Positions 1-10,610 of a DNA stretch of 64,000 nucleotides are shown here, piece by piece. The notes beneath the pieces were generated by a model. It searched no databases and was not told where the DNA came from. It saw nothing but the letters and a program-made list of their open reading frames with translations. Both the position numbers and the translations under genes were made by a program. The first letter of the stretch is position 1. Each line of letters begins with the position of its first letter. The stretch comes from Cloacibacillus sp. (lineage in GTDB: Bacteria; Synergistota; Synergistia; Synergistales; Synergistaceae), in NCBI GenBank assembly GCA_036655895.1, contig JAVVPF010000003.1, forward strand, positions 35,899 through 99,898, given 5' to 3'.

Positions 1-842
1 TCGGAGTGCCCGAAGACCGCGGCGTCACGGCAAATAAAGGGCGCGCCGGAGCGGCCGCAGGCCCTGACGACATCCGCCGCAGGCTCTACAGGCTGACGCC
101 CGGTTTTTCAATGGATTTTGAAAAGCTGGCGGTCATAGACGCGGGTAACCTTGACACGGAGGGGCTTTCGCTTGAGGCGGTCCACGAGGCGGAGACGGCG
201 GCGGTGGCCGACATCGTTTCGCGCGGCGGCGTGCCGATAGTGCTGGGCGGCGGGCACGACCTCACCTACCCCGGAGTGGCCGGGCTTGTGCGCGGCGCGA
301 AGATAGAACGCGACGGCATGGGGCTTATAAACGTCGACGCGCACCTTGACGTGCGCAGCGACGAAAACGGCATCAACAGCGGCACCTCTTTCTACCGCGC
401 GCTGACGCAGCTGCCGGACGGCGCGCTTCAGGGGCACGCCTTTGTGGAATTTGGGATACAGGAGCAGTACAACTCGCCCTATTATTATCATTGGGTGCTG
501 GAGCAGGGCGGACACGTCGTCACGCTTCGCGAAGTCTCAGAGCGCGTCATGGAATTCTTTTTACAGGCGTTGTCCGCCGCGGGGCAAAACAACCGCGCGG
601 TCGCGGTGTCGCTTGATATAGACGCCGTGCGCAGCACGGAGGCGCCGGGGGCTTCTGCGAGCAACCCAAGCGGCCTCAAAGCGCCGGAGCTGGATAAAAT
701 AGCCTATCTTGCCGGGCGCAGCGTCAAGGTGCGCTATCTTGATATAATGGAGGTCTCTCCGCCGCTTGACGAGGACCACAGAACGGCGGCGCTTGCGGCG
801 TCCGCCATATTCTCATTTTTCAGAGGTCTGTGCGAGCGGTAA
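1..842 (+). CDS. hutG: Ureohydrolase, probable formimidoylglutamase (5' end cut off)
   Basis: Arginase/agmatinase-fold hydrolase that probably releases formamide or urea from a guanidino/formimino substrate. The binuclear Mn site is complete: GGGHD, DAHLDVR and SLDIDAV carry the two His and four Asp ligands. The reading frame is open to the window edge and the first visible residues (GVPEDRGVTANKGR) match the family's internal opening loop, so the GTG at position 6 is not the start and some N-terminal residues lie outside. The formimidoylglutamase choice (last step of histidine breakdown) rests on the NSGTSF loop and the nearby hutD-like gene; agmatinase or arginase cannot be excluded. Its 3' end overlaps the converging gene by 23 bases. 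Confidence 0.75.
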   Translation, partial: GVPEDRGVTANKGRAGAAAGPDDIRRRLYRLTPGFSMDFEKLAVIDAGNLDTEGLSLEAVHEAETAAVADIVSRGGVPIVLGGGHDLTYPGVAGLVRGAKIERDGMGLINVDAHLDVRSDENGINSGTSFYRALTQLPDGALQGHAFVEFGIQEQYNSPYYYHWVLEQGGHVVTLREVSERVMEFFLQALSAAGQNNRAVAVSLDIDAVRSTEAPGASASNPSGLKAPELDKIAYLAGRSVKVRYLDIMEVSPPLDEDHRTAALAASAIFSFFRGLCER

Positions 843-1458
843 AGGCGGCCGATATAATGTCCGCAAGCCGCTCCCGCCGCGCCAGGCGGAATTTTCCGCA
901 GGAGGCGCCTTCTTCGGCAGCCGAAAAACCTGCCCAGTGAGGCAGAGGGTTCTCACGGCCCGCTTCTATAGCGGGAGGCGACGCGAGCTCGCCGCGAAAC
1001 CTTTCGCAGCCGGCAAGCGCTTCATTGAGCGAAGAAAGCGGCTCTCCTGCGCCCTCTTTCCAGAAAAGAAGGCCGCCGTAAGATTTCCATTGATTGACAA
1101 GCCCCAGCTCCAAAAACGACGGCGCGGCGCGAAAGAGCGGCAGGCGCAGCTCTTTCTCAAAGAGCCCGACGCAGTCTCCCACGGAGAAAGCGCCGCGCTC
1201 CAAGAAACCGTTCGCGCATCTGCTTACGGCGCGAATAGTTTCTTCAGCAAGCGGCAGCCTGAACCCGACGAAGGCAAGCCCGTCGCCCTTGAAGGCCGGC
1301 TCGCGGTAAAAGGCCTCTACGCCAATCTCGCATGCGTGAAAATTTTCCAGCATCGCAGAGAGCGCGCGCGTTGTGCCGCCGCGCTCCAGAACGACGCAGC
1401 TTTCCCAGCGCGAGCCTTCCGCGAACTGGAGTTTTATGACTGGCGCGCCGCTATTCAT
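820..1458 (-). CDS. Unknown protein in a hut-like cluster
   Basis: A 212-residue soluble protein I do not recognise. The start chosen is the ATG at 1458, which overlaps the stop of the hutD-like gene by 8 bases and suggests translational coupling; longer versions would run deep into that gene. There is no signal peptide and no membrane segment. A block near the N-terminus (LERGGTTRALSAMLENFHACEI) faintly recalls the N-terminal part of chorismate-lyase-fold proteins, but without a usable catalytic signature, so this is only a hint. Its tail-to-tail overlap with hutG and its coupling to hutD suggest a role in histidine or amino-acid catabolism. Confidence 0.6.
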   Translation of the reverse strand: MNSGAPVIKLQFAEGSRWESCVVLERGGTTRALSAMLENFHACEIGVEAFYREPAFKGDGLAFVGFRLPLAEETIRAVSRCANGFLERGAFSVGDCVGLFEKELRLPLFRAAPSFLELGLVNQWKSYGGLLFWKEGAGEPLSSLNEALAGCERFRGELASPPAIEAGRENPLPHWAGFSAAEEGASCGKFRLARRERLADIISAAFTARTDL

Positions 1459-2104
1459 CCCATACGACGTCCACGCCTTCGGGCACGACCCACACTGAGG
1501 CGGAGACCGCCGGAACATCCATGACGGCAGGGCTTATTGTGAGGAATATCTCGCCGCAGTTGTTCGGCGTGTACGACATCAGGAAAAAATCACCTGCGTC
1601 AAGCGTTTCGTTATAGGCGCTATCCGGCGCGTCCAGCGCTATTTTCAGATCGTCCGTCACCGCGTATATCCCGCGCCAGCAAAGAGGGCTTTGCGAGAAC
1701 CGGAGCATGACGCTGTTTCCACCGGCGGGCACAGGGGCCATAGAGCCGGCGTATCCCTCTGTCGTCATCAGGTTGAAGTCCACGCAGCGCCCCTTTGAGT
1801 TTGTGAGCCATTCGCCCTCAAACTCCGCGACATCTGTCAGCGGCTTCATTTTTTTCGGCGCAGTCGACTCGTGCGTCAGCTCTATGCCGCCGTCAAGCAG
1901 CATCAAATGACGGTGCACGCCGGGAAGCGCGGTAAAGGTCGATTCCTCTTCCTCGACTATCGCGGAGCTTATGCGCCAGCCGAATTTACGCGAGGCGTAG
2001 TCCGCGCCCTCCGGCCAGATGGCAAGCTGCGTCGTGACGCCGCCGCTCCATTTTTTTGCCTCAAGCTCCGATTTCCTGACGACTTTAACTGTAATCGCGC
2101 ACAT
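1451..2104 (-). CDS. HutD/Ves family cupin-like protein
   Basis: 217 residues. The N-terminal stretch (KKWSGGVTTQLAIWPEGADY, then FGWRISSAIVEEEESTFTALPGVHR) is the typical opening of the HutD/Ves (DUF886) double-cupin family. HutD is encoded with histidine-utilisation genes and has been proposed to tune hut expression, possibly by binding formiminoglutamate; no enzymatic activity is established. It begins exactly where the DUF523 gene stops and overlaps the downstream unknown gene, so these three minus-strand genes look co-transcribed. The nearby hutG-like gene converges from the other strand, which supports the family assignment. Confidence 0.75.
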   Translation of the reverse strand: MCAITVKVVRKSELEAKKWSGGVTTQLAIWPEGADYASRKFGWRISSAIVEEEESTFTALPGVHRHLMLLDGGIELTHESTAPKKMKPLTDVAEFEGEWLTNSKGRCVDFNLMTTEGYAGSMAPVPAGGNSVMLRFSQSPLCWRGIYAVTDDLKIALDAPDSAYNETLDAGDFFLMSYTPNNCGEIFLTISPAVMDVPAVSASVWVVPEGVDVVWDE

Positions 2105-2539
2105 TTATAGCCCCTCCAAATCAGAAATATTTTCCTCGCTGAAAACTTTTATCCCGTTTTCCATCAAGAGCTTCGCCGTCACTCCGGCCCCTTTGATTTT
2201 GTTACCGCTGAAGGTTCCGTCGTAGATAACAGACGAACCGCACGAAGGGCTTCGCTCCTTCAGCACCGCGTGCGCGCAGCTAAGCAGCCGCGCCAGTTTC
2301 AGCGCCTCACGCGCGCCCAGCTCAAAGGCCTTTGTGTTGTCCGCGCCGCTTTTTTCATATACGCGGCCATCGCGTATCTCATCCGGGTTTCGCGGCGTAG
2401 GCAGGCCGCCGAGCTGTTCCGGGCAGACTGGGATGAGCGTGTGGCGTAAAGAGAGCGCGGCGACGCGCTCGTTGAGGCATCCGCCTCCGCAGTAGCGGCA
2501 GTTCAGCCCAAGCAGGCAGGCGCTTACTAGAATTTTCAT
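2105..2539 (-). CDS. DUF523 family protein (TudS-like [4Fe-4S] desulfidase)
   Basis: 144 residues, full length for DUF523. Conserved cysteines sit in SACLLG (about 8), VCPEQLGG (about 39) and RSPSCGSS (about 98). In the thiouracil desulfidase TudS, which shares this domain, three such cysteines hold a [4Fe-4S] cluster used to remove sulfur from 2-thiouracil. Extra cysteines (CRYCGGGC) follow the first motif. The start ATG has a GGAGG 8 to 10 bases upstream. It is first in the minus-strand group with the HutD-like gene. The substrate here is unknown; desulfuration of thiolated bases is an inference from the family. Confidence 0.75.
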   Translation of the reverse strand: MKILVSACLLGLNCRYCGGGCLNERVAALSLRHTLIPVCPEQLGGLPTPRNPDEIRDGRVYEKSGADNTKAFELGAREALKLARLLSCAHAVLKERSPSCGSSVIYDGTFSGNKIKGAGVTAKLLMENGIKVFSEENISDLEGL

Positions 2540-2680
2540 GTACGATTCCTCCGAAGCTATGTTTTACGGGCGCAAAGCGCCGCATAGCTGTAAAATTTTA
2601 ACTGTTACGCATATATGTTATACTTAATCCTATCAAAATCAAATAGGTAGATTTGATTGAGAATGCGGGAGGAAAAGAAT

Positions 2681-3241
2681 ATGTTATTTACGAAAAAGTT
2701 TAGCACGGAAACGCTGAAGAAGAGTAAAAAACGTTTTTACTGGGTTGGCGGGATAATGTTCGTCATAGGCACGCTCTCGCTTGCGATGCCCCTTCTTGCC
2801 TCTTTTGCCGTTGAGACGCTCTGCGGTTTTCTGCTGCTGGCTGTGGCGGCCGGCAACGCCTTCGGCGCATGGTCCGCTGTGCGCGGCGGCGGCAGCCCGT
2901 GGCAGCAAGCTTTCATGGCGGTCATATCATTTGCGGCAAGCGTCATATTCCTGACGCACCCGCTCGCCGGCATAATGACTTTGAGCCTTATGCTCTCCGC
3001 CTATTTCGTGCTTGACGGCATAGCGAAGATCGCCGAATATGTGCGGCTTCGCCCCATCAACGGTTCACTGTGGATACTTGTCTCCGGGATTTTGAGCATC
3101 GTGCTGGCCGTCATGATGTGGCGCAATTTCTTTACGGGAGCCTCTATGATAGGGATAATCCTTGGCATCAATTTCATATTCAGCGGCGTCAGCCTGATAG
3201 TTCTTGGACGCGGATGCTCTGAGGCGGCAAAGAAACTGTAG
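2681..3241 (+). CDS. HdeD/DUF308 family membrane protein
   Basis: 186 residues with about six hydrophobic helices in three pairs, the pattern of the HdeD/DUF308 family (acid-resistance membrane protein in E. coli; molecular function not established). The ATG at 2681 is preferred over an upstream TTG because GGGAGG lies 8 to 13 bases before it. The lysine-rich N-terminus (TLKKSKKRFYW) precedes the first helix and suggests a cytoplasmic N-terminus. It stands alone on the plus strand, diverging from the DUF523 gene and ending at a bidirectional terminator shared with trpB. Confidence 0.75.
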   Translation: MLFTKKFSTETLKKSKKRFYWVGGIMFVIGTLSLAMPLLASFAVETLCGFLLLAVAAGNAFGAWSAVRGGGSPWQQAFMAVISFAASVIFLTHPLAGIMTLSLMLSAYFVLDGIAKIAEYVRLRPINGSLWILVSGILSIVLAVMMWRNFFTGASMIGIILGINFIFSGVSLIVLGRGCSEAAKKL

Positions 3242-3268
3242 CGCGCCGTAAAAACAAATAAAGGCAAA

Positions 3269-3301
3269 AAGACGGCCTCTCGCTCTTTGAGGGGCCGTCT
3301 T
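3269..3301. terminator. Bidirectional terminator between hdeD-like gene and trpB
   Basis: Inverted repeat AAGACGGCC / GGCCGTCTT around a 15-base loop, with A-rich flank on one side and T-rich on the other. It lies between two converging genes and can serve both strands. Confidence 0.8.
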
Positions 3302-3312
3302 TTGCATTTCGG

Positions 3313-4518
3313 TCATTTTATTATTCCAAGTTTTTCGATGGTCTCCATATCTTTGTCGCCTCGGCCAGAGAGGTTGACCAGCACGATATCATCTTTGTTC
3401 ATCTCTTTTGCAAGGCGCAGAGCGCCGGCCAGAGCGTGCGAGCTTTCAAGCGCAGGGATTATGCCTTCCGTGCGGCAGAGGAGGCGGAAGGCGGCAAGCG
3501 CGTCGTCGTCTGAGGCGCAGATGTATTCCGCGCGTCCGCTTTCTTTAAGCGCCGCATGCGCGGGGCCAACAGAGGGATAATCAAGCCCGGCCGAGATGGA
3601 ATAGACCTCAGCCGGCTCTCCCGCGTCGTCGGTGAGCACGTAGCTTTTGAACCCATGCAGCACGCCCGGCTTGCCCATCGTGAGGCTGGCCGCGTGGTTG
3701 CCATAGGTGAGGCCGCGCCCGGAAGGCTCGACCCCGACGAGGCGCACCTCTTCGTCTTTTATGAAGGCGGTGAAGGCGCCTATCGCGTTGCTGCCGCCTC
3801 CGACGCAGGCGACTACCGCGTCGGGCAGACGGCCTTCGCGTTCTAGTATCTGCGCGCGCGCCTCGTCCCCTATGATGCGCTGGAAATCCTGCACCATTTC
3901 GGGATAGGGATAGGGCCCGACCGCGGAACCCAGAAGGTAAAAGACTGAGGTGTCAGCGCAGAGCGCGCCAAGCGCCGCGTCAACGGCCTCTTTGAGAGTC
4001 CTCTGCCCCTCCTGCACGGAGACGACCGTAGCGCCAAGCGCCCTCATGCGCAGCACGTTCGGCGCCTGACGCTCCACGTCCACCGCGCCCATGTATATGT
4101 CGCACTCCATGCCCATGAGCGCCGCTACCGTGGCCGCCGCCACTCCGTGCATTCCGGCGCCCGTCTCGGCGATGACCTTTGTCTTGCCCATTCTCTTTGC
4201 AAGAAGTATCTGTCCGATGCAGTTGTTTATTTTATGCGCTCCTGTGTGGTTCAGATCTTCGCGTTTCAGGAAGATGCGCGCGCCGCCGTTTTTCGCTGTG
4301 ATGTTTTTGCATTCCGTAAGAGCGGAGGGGCGTCCCACATATTCTTTGAGCAGCCGCAGATATTCCTTTTTAAATTCCGGGTCGGCCTTGCATTCGGCGT
4401 ATTCCTTTGCCATCTCTTCAAGTATCGGCGTCAGCTGTTCTGGCACATAGGAGCCTCCGAAGCCGCCGTAATACGCGCCGTTTGGAAAACCCGCCGTCAT
4501 GTCGTTTGTCTGTTTCAT
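3313..4518 (-). CDS. trpB: Tryptophan synthase beta chain
   Basis: 401 residues, full-length TrpB1. It joins indole and L-serine to make tryptophan with PLP. The Schiff-base lysine is in NHTGAHKINN (Lys96), the phosphate cup is CVGGGSNAIG, and the serine contacting the pyridine ring is in LSGRGDKD. One oddity: the substrate-carboxylate loop reads ETGAGMHG where nearly all TrpB have ETGAGQHG (Met123). There is no trpA or other trp gene beside it, so it may salvage indole or work with a TrpA encoded elsewhere. SD AGGAGG precedes the ATG by 8 bases. The 200-base leader holds a Trp-rich leader ORF and two terminators, so expression is probably controlled by attenuation. Confidence 0.95.
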   Translation of the reverse strand: MKQTNDMTAGFPNGAYYGGFGGSYVPEQLTPILEEMAKEYAECKADPEFKKEYLRLLKEYVGRPSALTECKNITAKNGGARIFLKREDLNHTGAHKINNCIGQILLAKRMGKTKVIAETGAGMHGVAAATVAALMGMECDIYMGAVDVERQAPNVLRMRALGATVVSVQEGQRTLKEAVDAALGALCADTSVFYLLGSAVGPYPYPEMVQDFQRIIGDEARAQILEREGRLPDAVVACVGGGSNAIGAFTAFIKDEEVRLVGVEPSGRGLTYGNHAASLTMGKPGVLHGFKSYVLTDDAGEPAEVYSISAGLDYPSVGPAHAALKESGRAEYICASDDDALAAFRLLCRTEGIIPALESSHALAGALRLAKEMNKDDIVLVNLSGRGDKDMETIEKLGIIK

Positions 4519-4573
4519 AATAAAATTCCTCCTGTTCTAGTCTCAGCTTGTCTTTTCTGTGATACAAAGATAC

Positions 4574-4607
4574 AAAAAACGGAAGAGGCAAGTTCCATCC
4601 TCTTCCG
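4574..4607 (-). terminator. Second terminator hairpin in the trp leader
   Basis: Nine-base-pair perfect stem CGGAAGAGG / CCTCTTCCG with a 10-base loop, followed on the minus strand by six T. It sits between the first attenuator hairpin and the trpB SD, so trpB transcripts must pass two intrinsic terminators. Confidence 0.75.
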
Positions 4608-4608
4608 C

Positions 4609-4646
4609 AAAAAATAAAGAGGCCCGAATGAACCCACTCGGACCTC
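4609..4646 (-). terminator. First attenuator terminator of the trp leader
   Basis: On the minus strand GAGGTCCGA pairs with TCGGGCCTC (9 bp, one G-U) around a 10-base loop and is followed by TTTATTTTTT. It lies 30 bases after the leader-peptide stop, in the place of the 3:4 terminator of classical trp attenuators. Confidence 0.8.
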
Positions 4647-4663
4647 GTAAAAGCACGGGCAAC

Positions 4664-4693
4664 CGGCGGGCAGCTTTAGAGGCTGCGCCACCA
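4664..4693 (-). promoter_or_regulatory. 1:2-type hairpin covering the tandem Trp codons
   Basis: TGGTGG-(C bulge)-GCAGC pairs with GCTGC-CCGCCG (11 pairs, two of them G-U) with a 7-base loop that contains the leader stop codon. The left arm is made of the two Trp codons themselves, so a ribosome stalled there would disrupt this hairpin. I did not find a convincing strong 2:3 antiterminator; a six-pair helix between GCCCGC and the first terminator's loop region is the best candidate. Confidence 0.6.
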
Positions 4694-4735
4694 ACCAAAT
4701 CTATTTGAAGTCGTTACGTAATCAAGTTTTCTCAT
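4676..4735 (-). CDS. trpL: trp operon leader peptide (attenuator uORF)
   Basis: A 19-codon ORF reading MRKLDYVTTSNRFGWWRSL with two adjacent Trp codons near the end, placed upstream of trpB and before two terminators. Tandem Trp codons in a short leader ORF are the hallmark of ribosome-mediated trp attenuation: low charged tRNA-Trp stalls the ribosome and favours read-through into trpB. No Shine-Dalgarno is visible. Instead a promoter lies immediately upstream, with its -10 box ending 7 bases before the ATG, so the transcript probably begins at or next to the A of the start codon (leaderless translation). Confidence 0.8.
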   Translation of the reverse strand: MRKLDYVTTSNRFGWWRSL

Positions 4736-4742
4736 AGGAGCA

Positions 4743-4770
4743 AGAATACCACAAATTTCTCAGTTGTCAA
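4743..4770 (-). promoter_or_regulatory. Sigma70-type promoter of trpL-trpB
   Basis: Minus-strand TTGACA (4765-4770), 16-base spacer, TATTCT (4743-4748). The predicted start point falls at about 4735-4736, on the first base of the leader ORF. Confidence 0.7.
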
Positions 4771-4827
4771 ATAGGCGCGCCGCATGCGGCCTCTGCGCCT
4801 TCGCGCGTAAAGAGCGGCGCTTTGATT

Positions 4828-5673
4828 TTATCTTTTGCTTCTGGCCCATTCAAACATAGCGAGGCTTGCCGCAACGGAGGCGTTCAGCGAGCCCGCGCCG
4901 CCTTCGCGCATCGGGATGAAGCGAATGTCGTCGCAGGCCTTCGTTACGGCCGTGCCTAGGCCCTCGCCCTCCGCGCCCACTACAATGACGCTGCGCGGCG
5001 GCAGGTCTTCTTTGAAGAGCGTTTCGCGCCCCTCCATGGCAAGCCCCGTCACCCAGAAGCCGGCCTCCTGCAAAGAGGCTATCGTCTGCGAGACGTTGCC
5101 GGTCTTCACCAGCGGCAGCCTCAGCGCCGCGCCCGCGCTTGTTTTTACGACCGTGCCGGTGGGCAGGCATCCGCCGCGTTTTGGTATCATGACGGCCGAC
5201 GCGCCGGCTGCTTCGGCGCTTCTTATGACGGCGCCCAGATTATGCGGGTCCTGCAAATGGTCGCAGAGCAAAAGGAGCACGGGGGCGGGAGCCGCCGGAA
5301 GCTCCGCGATAAATTCATCCGTCTCCCAGACCTTCATCTGCGCGGTGTAGGCGGCTACGCCCTGATGGTTTTCTCCGTTTGTGAGGCGGTCGAGCGCCAC
5401 AGTCTCAACGTTTTGGAAGACTATGCCCGCCGCGCGGCAAAGCTCCGATATTTTTGCCCAGATGTGAGGCTGGACGTTTTTTGCAAGCAGCACCTTCATG
5501 CAGCGCTCCGGGTTTTCCTCCAAAAGCGCGATGACGGGGTTTCTCCCCCAGCAGATGTCCTCCGACGGTGCCCTATCGCCTTCCGTCTCCGGCGCGCGTC
5601 TGTTTCTGTTGTCTCTTTGGCCTCTTGAATAATCTCTTGTATCTCTTTTATCTTTCTCTCTTGGCATCGCCAT
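4828..5673 (-). CDS. rlmB: 23S rRNA 2'-O-ribose methyltransferase (TrmH/SpoU family)
   Basis: 281 residues. After a basic, disordered N-terminus of about 35 residues comes the substrate-binding domain, then the SPOUT knot methyltransferase with its three motifs: DHLQDPHNLGAVIRSAEAAGA, GAEGEGL and SLNASVAASLAMFEW. It methylates a 23S rRNA ribose (Gm2251 in E. coli); RlmB is preferred over tRNA-specific TrmH because of the separate N-terminal L30e-like domain. The start ATG lies inside the last codons of uvrA (26-base overlap) behind a GGAGG, so it is coupled to uvrB-uvrA. Confidence 0.88.
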   Translation of the reverse strand: MAMPREKDKRDTRDYSRGQRDNRNRRAPETEGDRAPSEDICWGRNPVIALLEENPERCMKVLLAKNVQPHIWAKISELCRAAGIVFQNVETVALDRLTNGENHQGVAAYTAQMKVWETDEFIAELPAAPAPVLLLLCDHLQDPHNLGAVIRSAEAAGASAVMIPKRGGCLPTGTVVKTSAGAALRLPLVKTGNVSQTIASLQEAGFWVTGLAMEGRETLFKEDLPPRSVIVVGAEGEGLGTAVTKACDDIRFIPMREGGAGSLNASVAASLAMFEWARSKR

Positions 5674-8405
5674 TTTTCATCTCCTCCAAAAATTCTGACA
5701 GATAGAGCGAGGTAGGGCCGTTTGCCCGCGCCACCTCTTCGGGCGTTCCTTTCGCGATGAGCCTGCCGCCGCCGCGCCCGCCCTCGGGGCCCAAATCCAG
5801 TATGTAGTCGGACGAGGCCAGCACGTCAAGGTTGTGTTCGATGGCGAGCACCGAATTTCCCTGATCCACAAGCTTGTGCAGCAGTTTCAGCAGCTTCTTT
5901 ACGTCTGTATAGTGCAGCCCGGTCGTCGGTTCGTCAAGCAGGTAAAGCGTATTGCCGCGGAATTTCTTGCTCAACTCCGTCGCCAGCTTCACGCGCTGCG
6001 CCTCGCCGCCGGAGAGCGTAGGGGCTGGCTGCCCCAGCCTTATGTACCCAAGGCCCGATTCCTGGAGCACCTTCAGTTTGTTTGCAATGCGCGGGATGCC
6101 GCCGAAATGCTCGATGGCCTCGTCAACTGAGAGGTCCAGCACGTCCGCTATCGAAAGCCCCTTGTAGCGCACCTCCAGCGTCTCCCTGTTGTAGCGCTGC
6201 CCCTTGCAGACGTCGCACTTTACGTAGACGTCCGGCAGAAAGAGCATTGAGACCTTGAGCACGCCGTCGCCGCCGCAGGATTCGCAGCGTCCGCCTTTGA
6301 CGTTGAAGCTGAAACGTCCCGGCTGATAGCCGCGCAGTTTTGATTCCGGCAGCTGCGCGTAGAACTCACGTATAGGCGTGAAGACCCCCGTGTAGGTGGC
6401 GGGGTTTGAGCGCGGCGTGCGCCCGATGGGGCTTTGGTCTACGAGCACGATGTTGCGCAGCGATTCGTAGCCTGTGATGCCATCGCATCTGCCGCAGCGC
6501 TCGCGGAAATCTTTGTCGAACTTTCCGCGCAGCCCCTTGTAAAGCACCTCATATAGAAATGTGCTCTTGCCGGAGCCGGAGACGCCGGAGAGCGAGGCAA
6601 AGACGCCAAGCGGTATGTCTATGTTCATTTTTTTAAGGTTGTTCTCACGCGCGCCGCGAACGCTTATGAGGCCGGCGGGCTTTCTGCGCTCCGGGCCGGG
6701 GCGCCATATCCCGTCCGCCTCGCCGCGCAGGTAGAGCGCGGTGCTTGAGTTTCCGCGCATTATCTCCTCCGCGCTGCCGTTTGCGACAAGCTCGCCGCCG
6801 TGCTCTCCGGCCTCCGGGCCAAGCTCTACAATGTGGTCCGCCGCCGCCATCGTGTCGCGGTCGTGCTCTACGACTAGCACGGAGTTTCCAAGGTCGCGTA
6901 TGGCCTTCAGCGTGTCAAGCAGCCGGTTCGTATCGCGCGGGTGCAGCCCGATGGTCGGCTCGTCCAGCACGTAGAGGACGCCGGTGAGCTGAGAACCTAT
7001 CTGCGACGCAAGCCGAATGCGCTGGCTCTCGCCGCCTGAGAGCGTGTCCGCGCGGCGCGAAAGGCTCAGATAGCCCGCGCCGACGTCGTTTAGGAACGAA
7101 AGGCGCTTTTTTATCTCAACGAGCGCGATGCCGACTATCTTCCTCTCGCGTTCGCCCAAGTGCAGCTCTTCAAGCACACAGAGGTGTTCGTCTATGGACA
7201 TCTCCGTCAGGTCCGCTATGTTGTATTTTCCAAGCGTCACGGCGAGAGCGACCGGCTTCAGCCTTTTGCCTTTGCAGGTGGCGCAGGTGTCCTCGACAAG
7301 ATAGCGCACAAGCTCGTCCTTCACCATCTCGGATTCAGTCTCTTTATAGCGCTTGTCGAGCCACGGCATGAGGCCGATGTATTTTCCGTTATACTCCCAG
7401 TCGCCGTTTTTATCTGTGAAGACAAGTTCCAGCTGTTCTTCGGAGCCGTAAAGCAGCTCCTGCTGTATCTCCTTCGCAAGCTCGCGGAAGGGGCGGCTCA
7501 GATCCCAGCCCTTTTTCTCCGCAAGCTTCTCCGCCTTGACGAGCATATATTTCATGCTTTTCCACGGGATGAAGCCGCCTTCGCCTATCGGAAGCTCCGG
7601 GTTGACCGCAAGCTCCTCTGAAAAATGCGAATGGAAGCCAAGCCCCGCGCAGTCCGGGCAGGCGCCGTCCGGCGCGTTGAACGAAAAAAGTCTGGGCTCG
7701 ATGTCAGGCAGGCTTATTTCGCAGACGGGGCAGACATATTTTTCGGTGAGCTCCCTGTCGGCCTCGCCCTCCGTTGCAAGCAGAATGAAGCCGTCCGAAA
7801 GTTTCAGCGCCATCTCGATGGCCTCGCTTAAGCGCGAACGGTTTTCCTCTTTGACCCGCATTCTGTCGATGAGACATTCTATAGTGTGGCGTTTTTTCTT
7901 GTCCAGCTCCACCGCCTCTTCAAGCCAGTAGAGTGCGCCGTCGATGCGCGCGCGCATATAGCCCTGCTGGTGCAGCTTCAGCAGCAGGTTTCTGTATTCG
8001 CCCTTTTTAGCCTTTACGACGGGTGAGAATATTTCAAGCGGCTTGCCGGCGTAATCTTTGAAAATTATGTCTATTATCTCATCGACGCTGTAGCGGTGCA
8101 CCTCGCGGCCGCACTTTGGGCAGTGCGGCGTTCCAGCGCGTCCGAACAAGAGGCGCAGATAGTCGTATATCTCCGTCACCGTCCCCACCGTCGAGCGCGG
8201 GTTGTGGTTTGAGCCTTTTTGTTCTATAGAAATGGCTGGAGAGAGCCCCGTGATGTCGTCTACGTCGGGCTTGTCCGATATTCCAAGAAACTGCCTCGCG
8301 TATGAGGAGAGCGACTCAACGTAACGCCGCTGGCCCTCCGCGTAGATGGTGTCGAAGGCAAGCGACGACTTGCCAGAGCCGGAGGGCCCCGTGACGACTA
8401 CCAGT

Positions 8406-10460
<2,055 letters not shown>

Positions 10461-10579
10461 TTGCGCCTTTCTATTGTTTTAAATGTTTTTTAAATTTATT
10501 CAGCAGACAAATTGTAGCATACTTACAGGCTGCTTAACACAGTAAATATATTCTAAACCGATAGAGCCGCGTGAAAATC

Positions 10580-10603
10580 GAGCCGCCCTTCTCAGAGCGG
10601 CTC
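10580..10603 (-). terminator. Probable terminator after ftsH
   Basis: GAGCCGC / GCGGCTC stem with a 10-base loop just downstream of the ftsH stop, followed on the minus strand by GATTTTC. The T tract is short, so efficiency is uncertain. Confidence 0.55.
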
Positions 10604-10610
10604 GGCTTTG

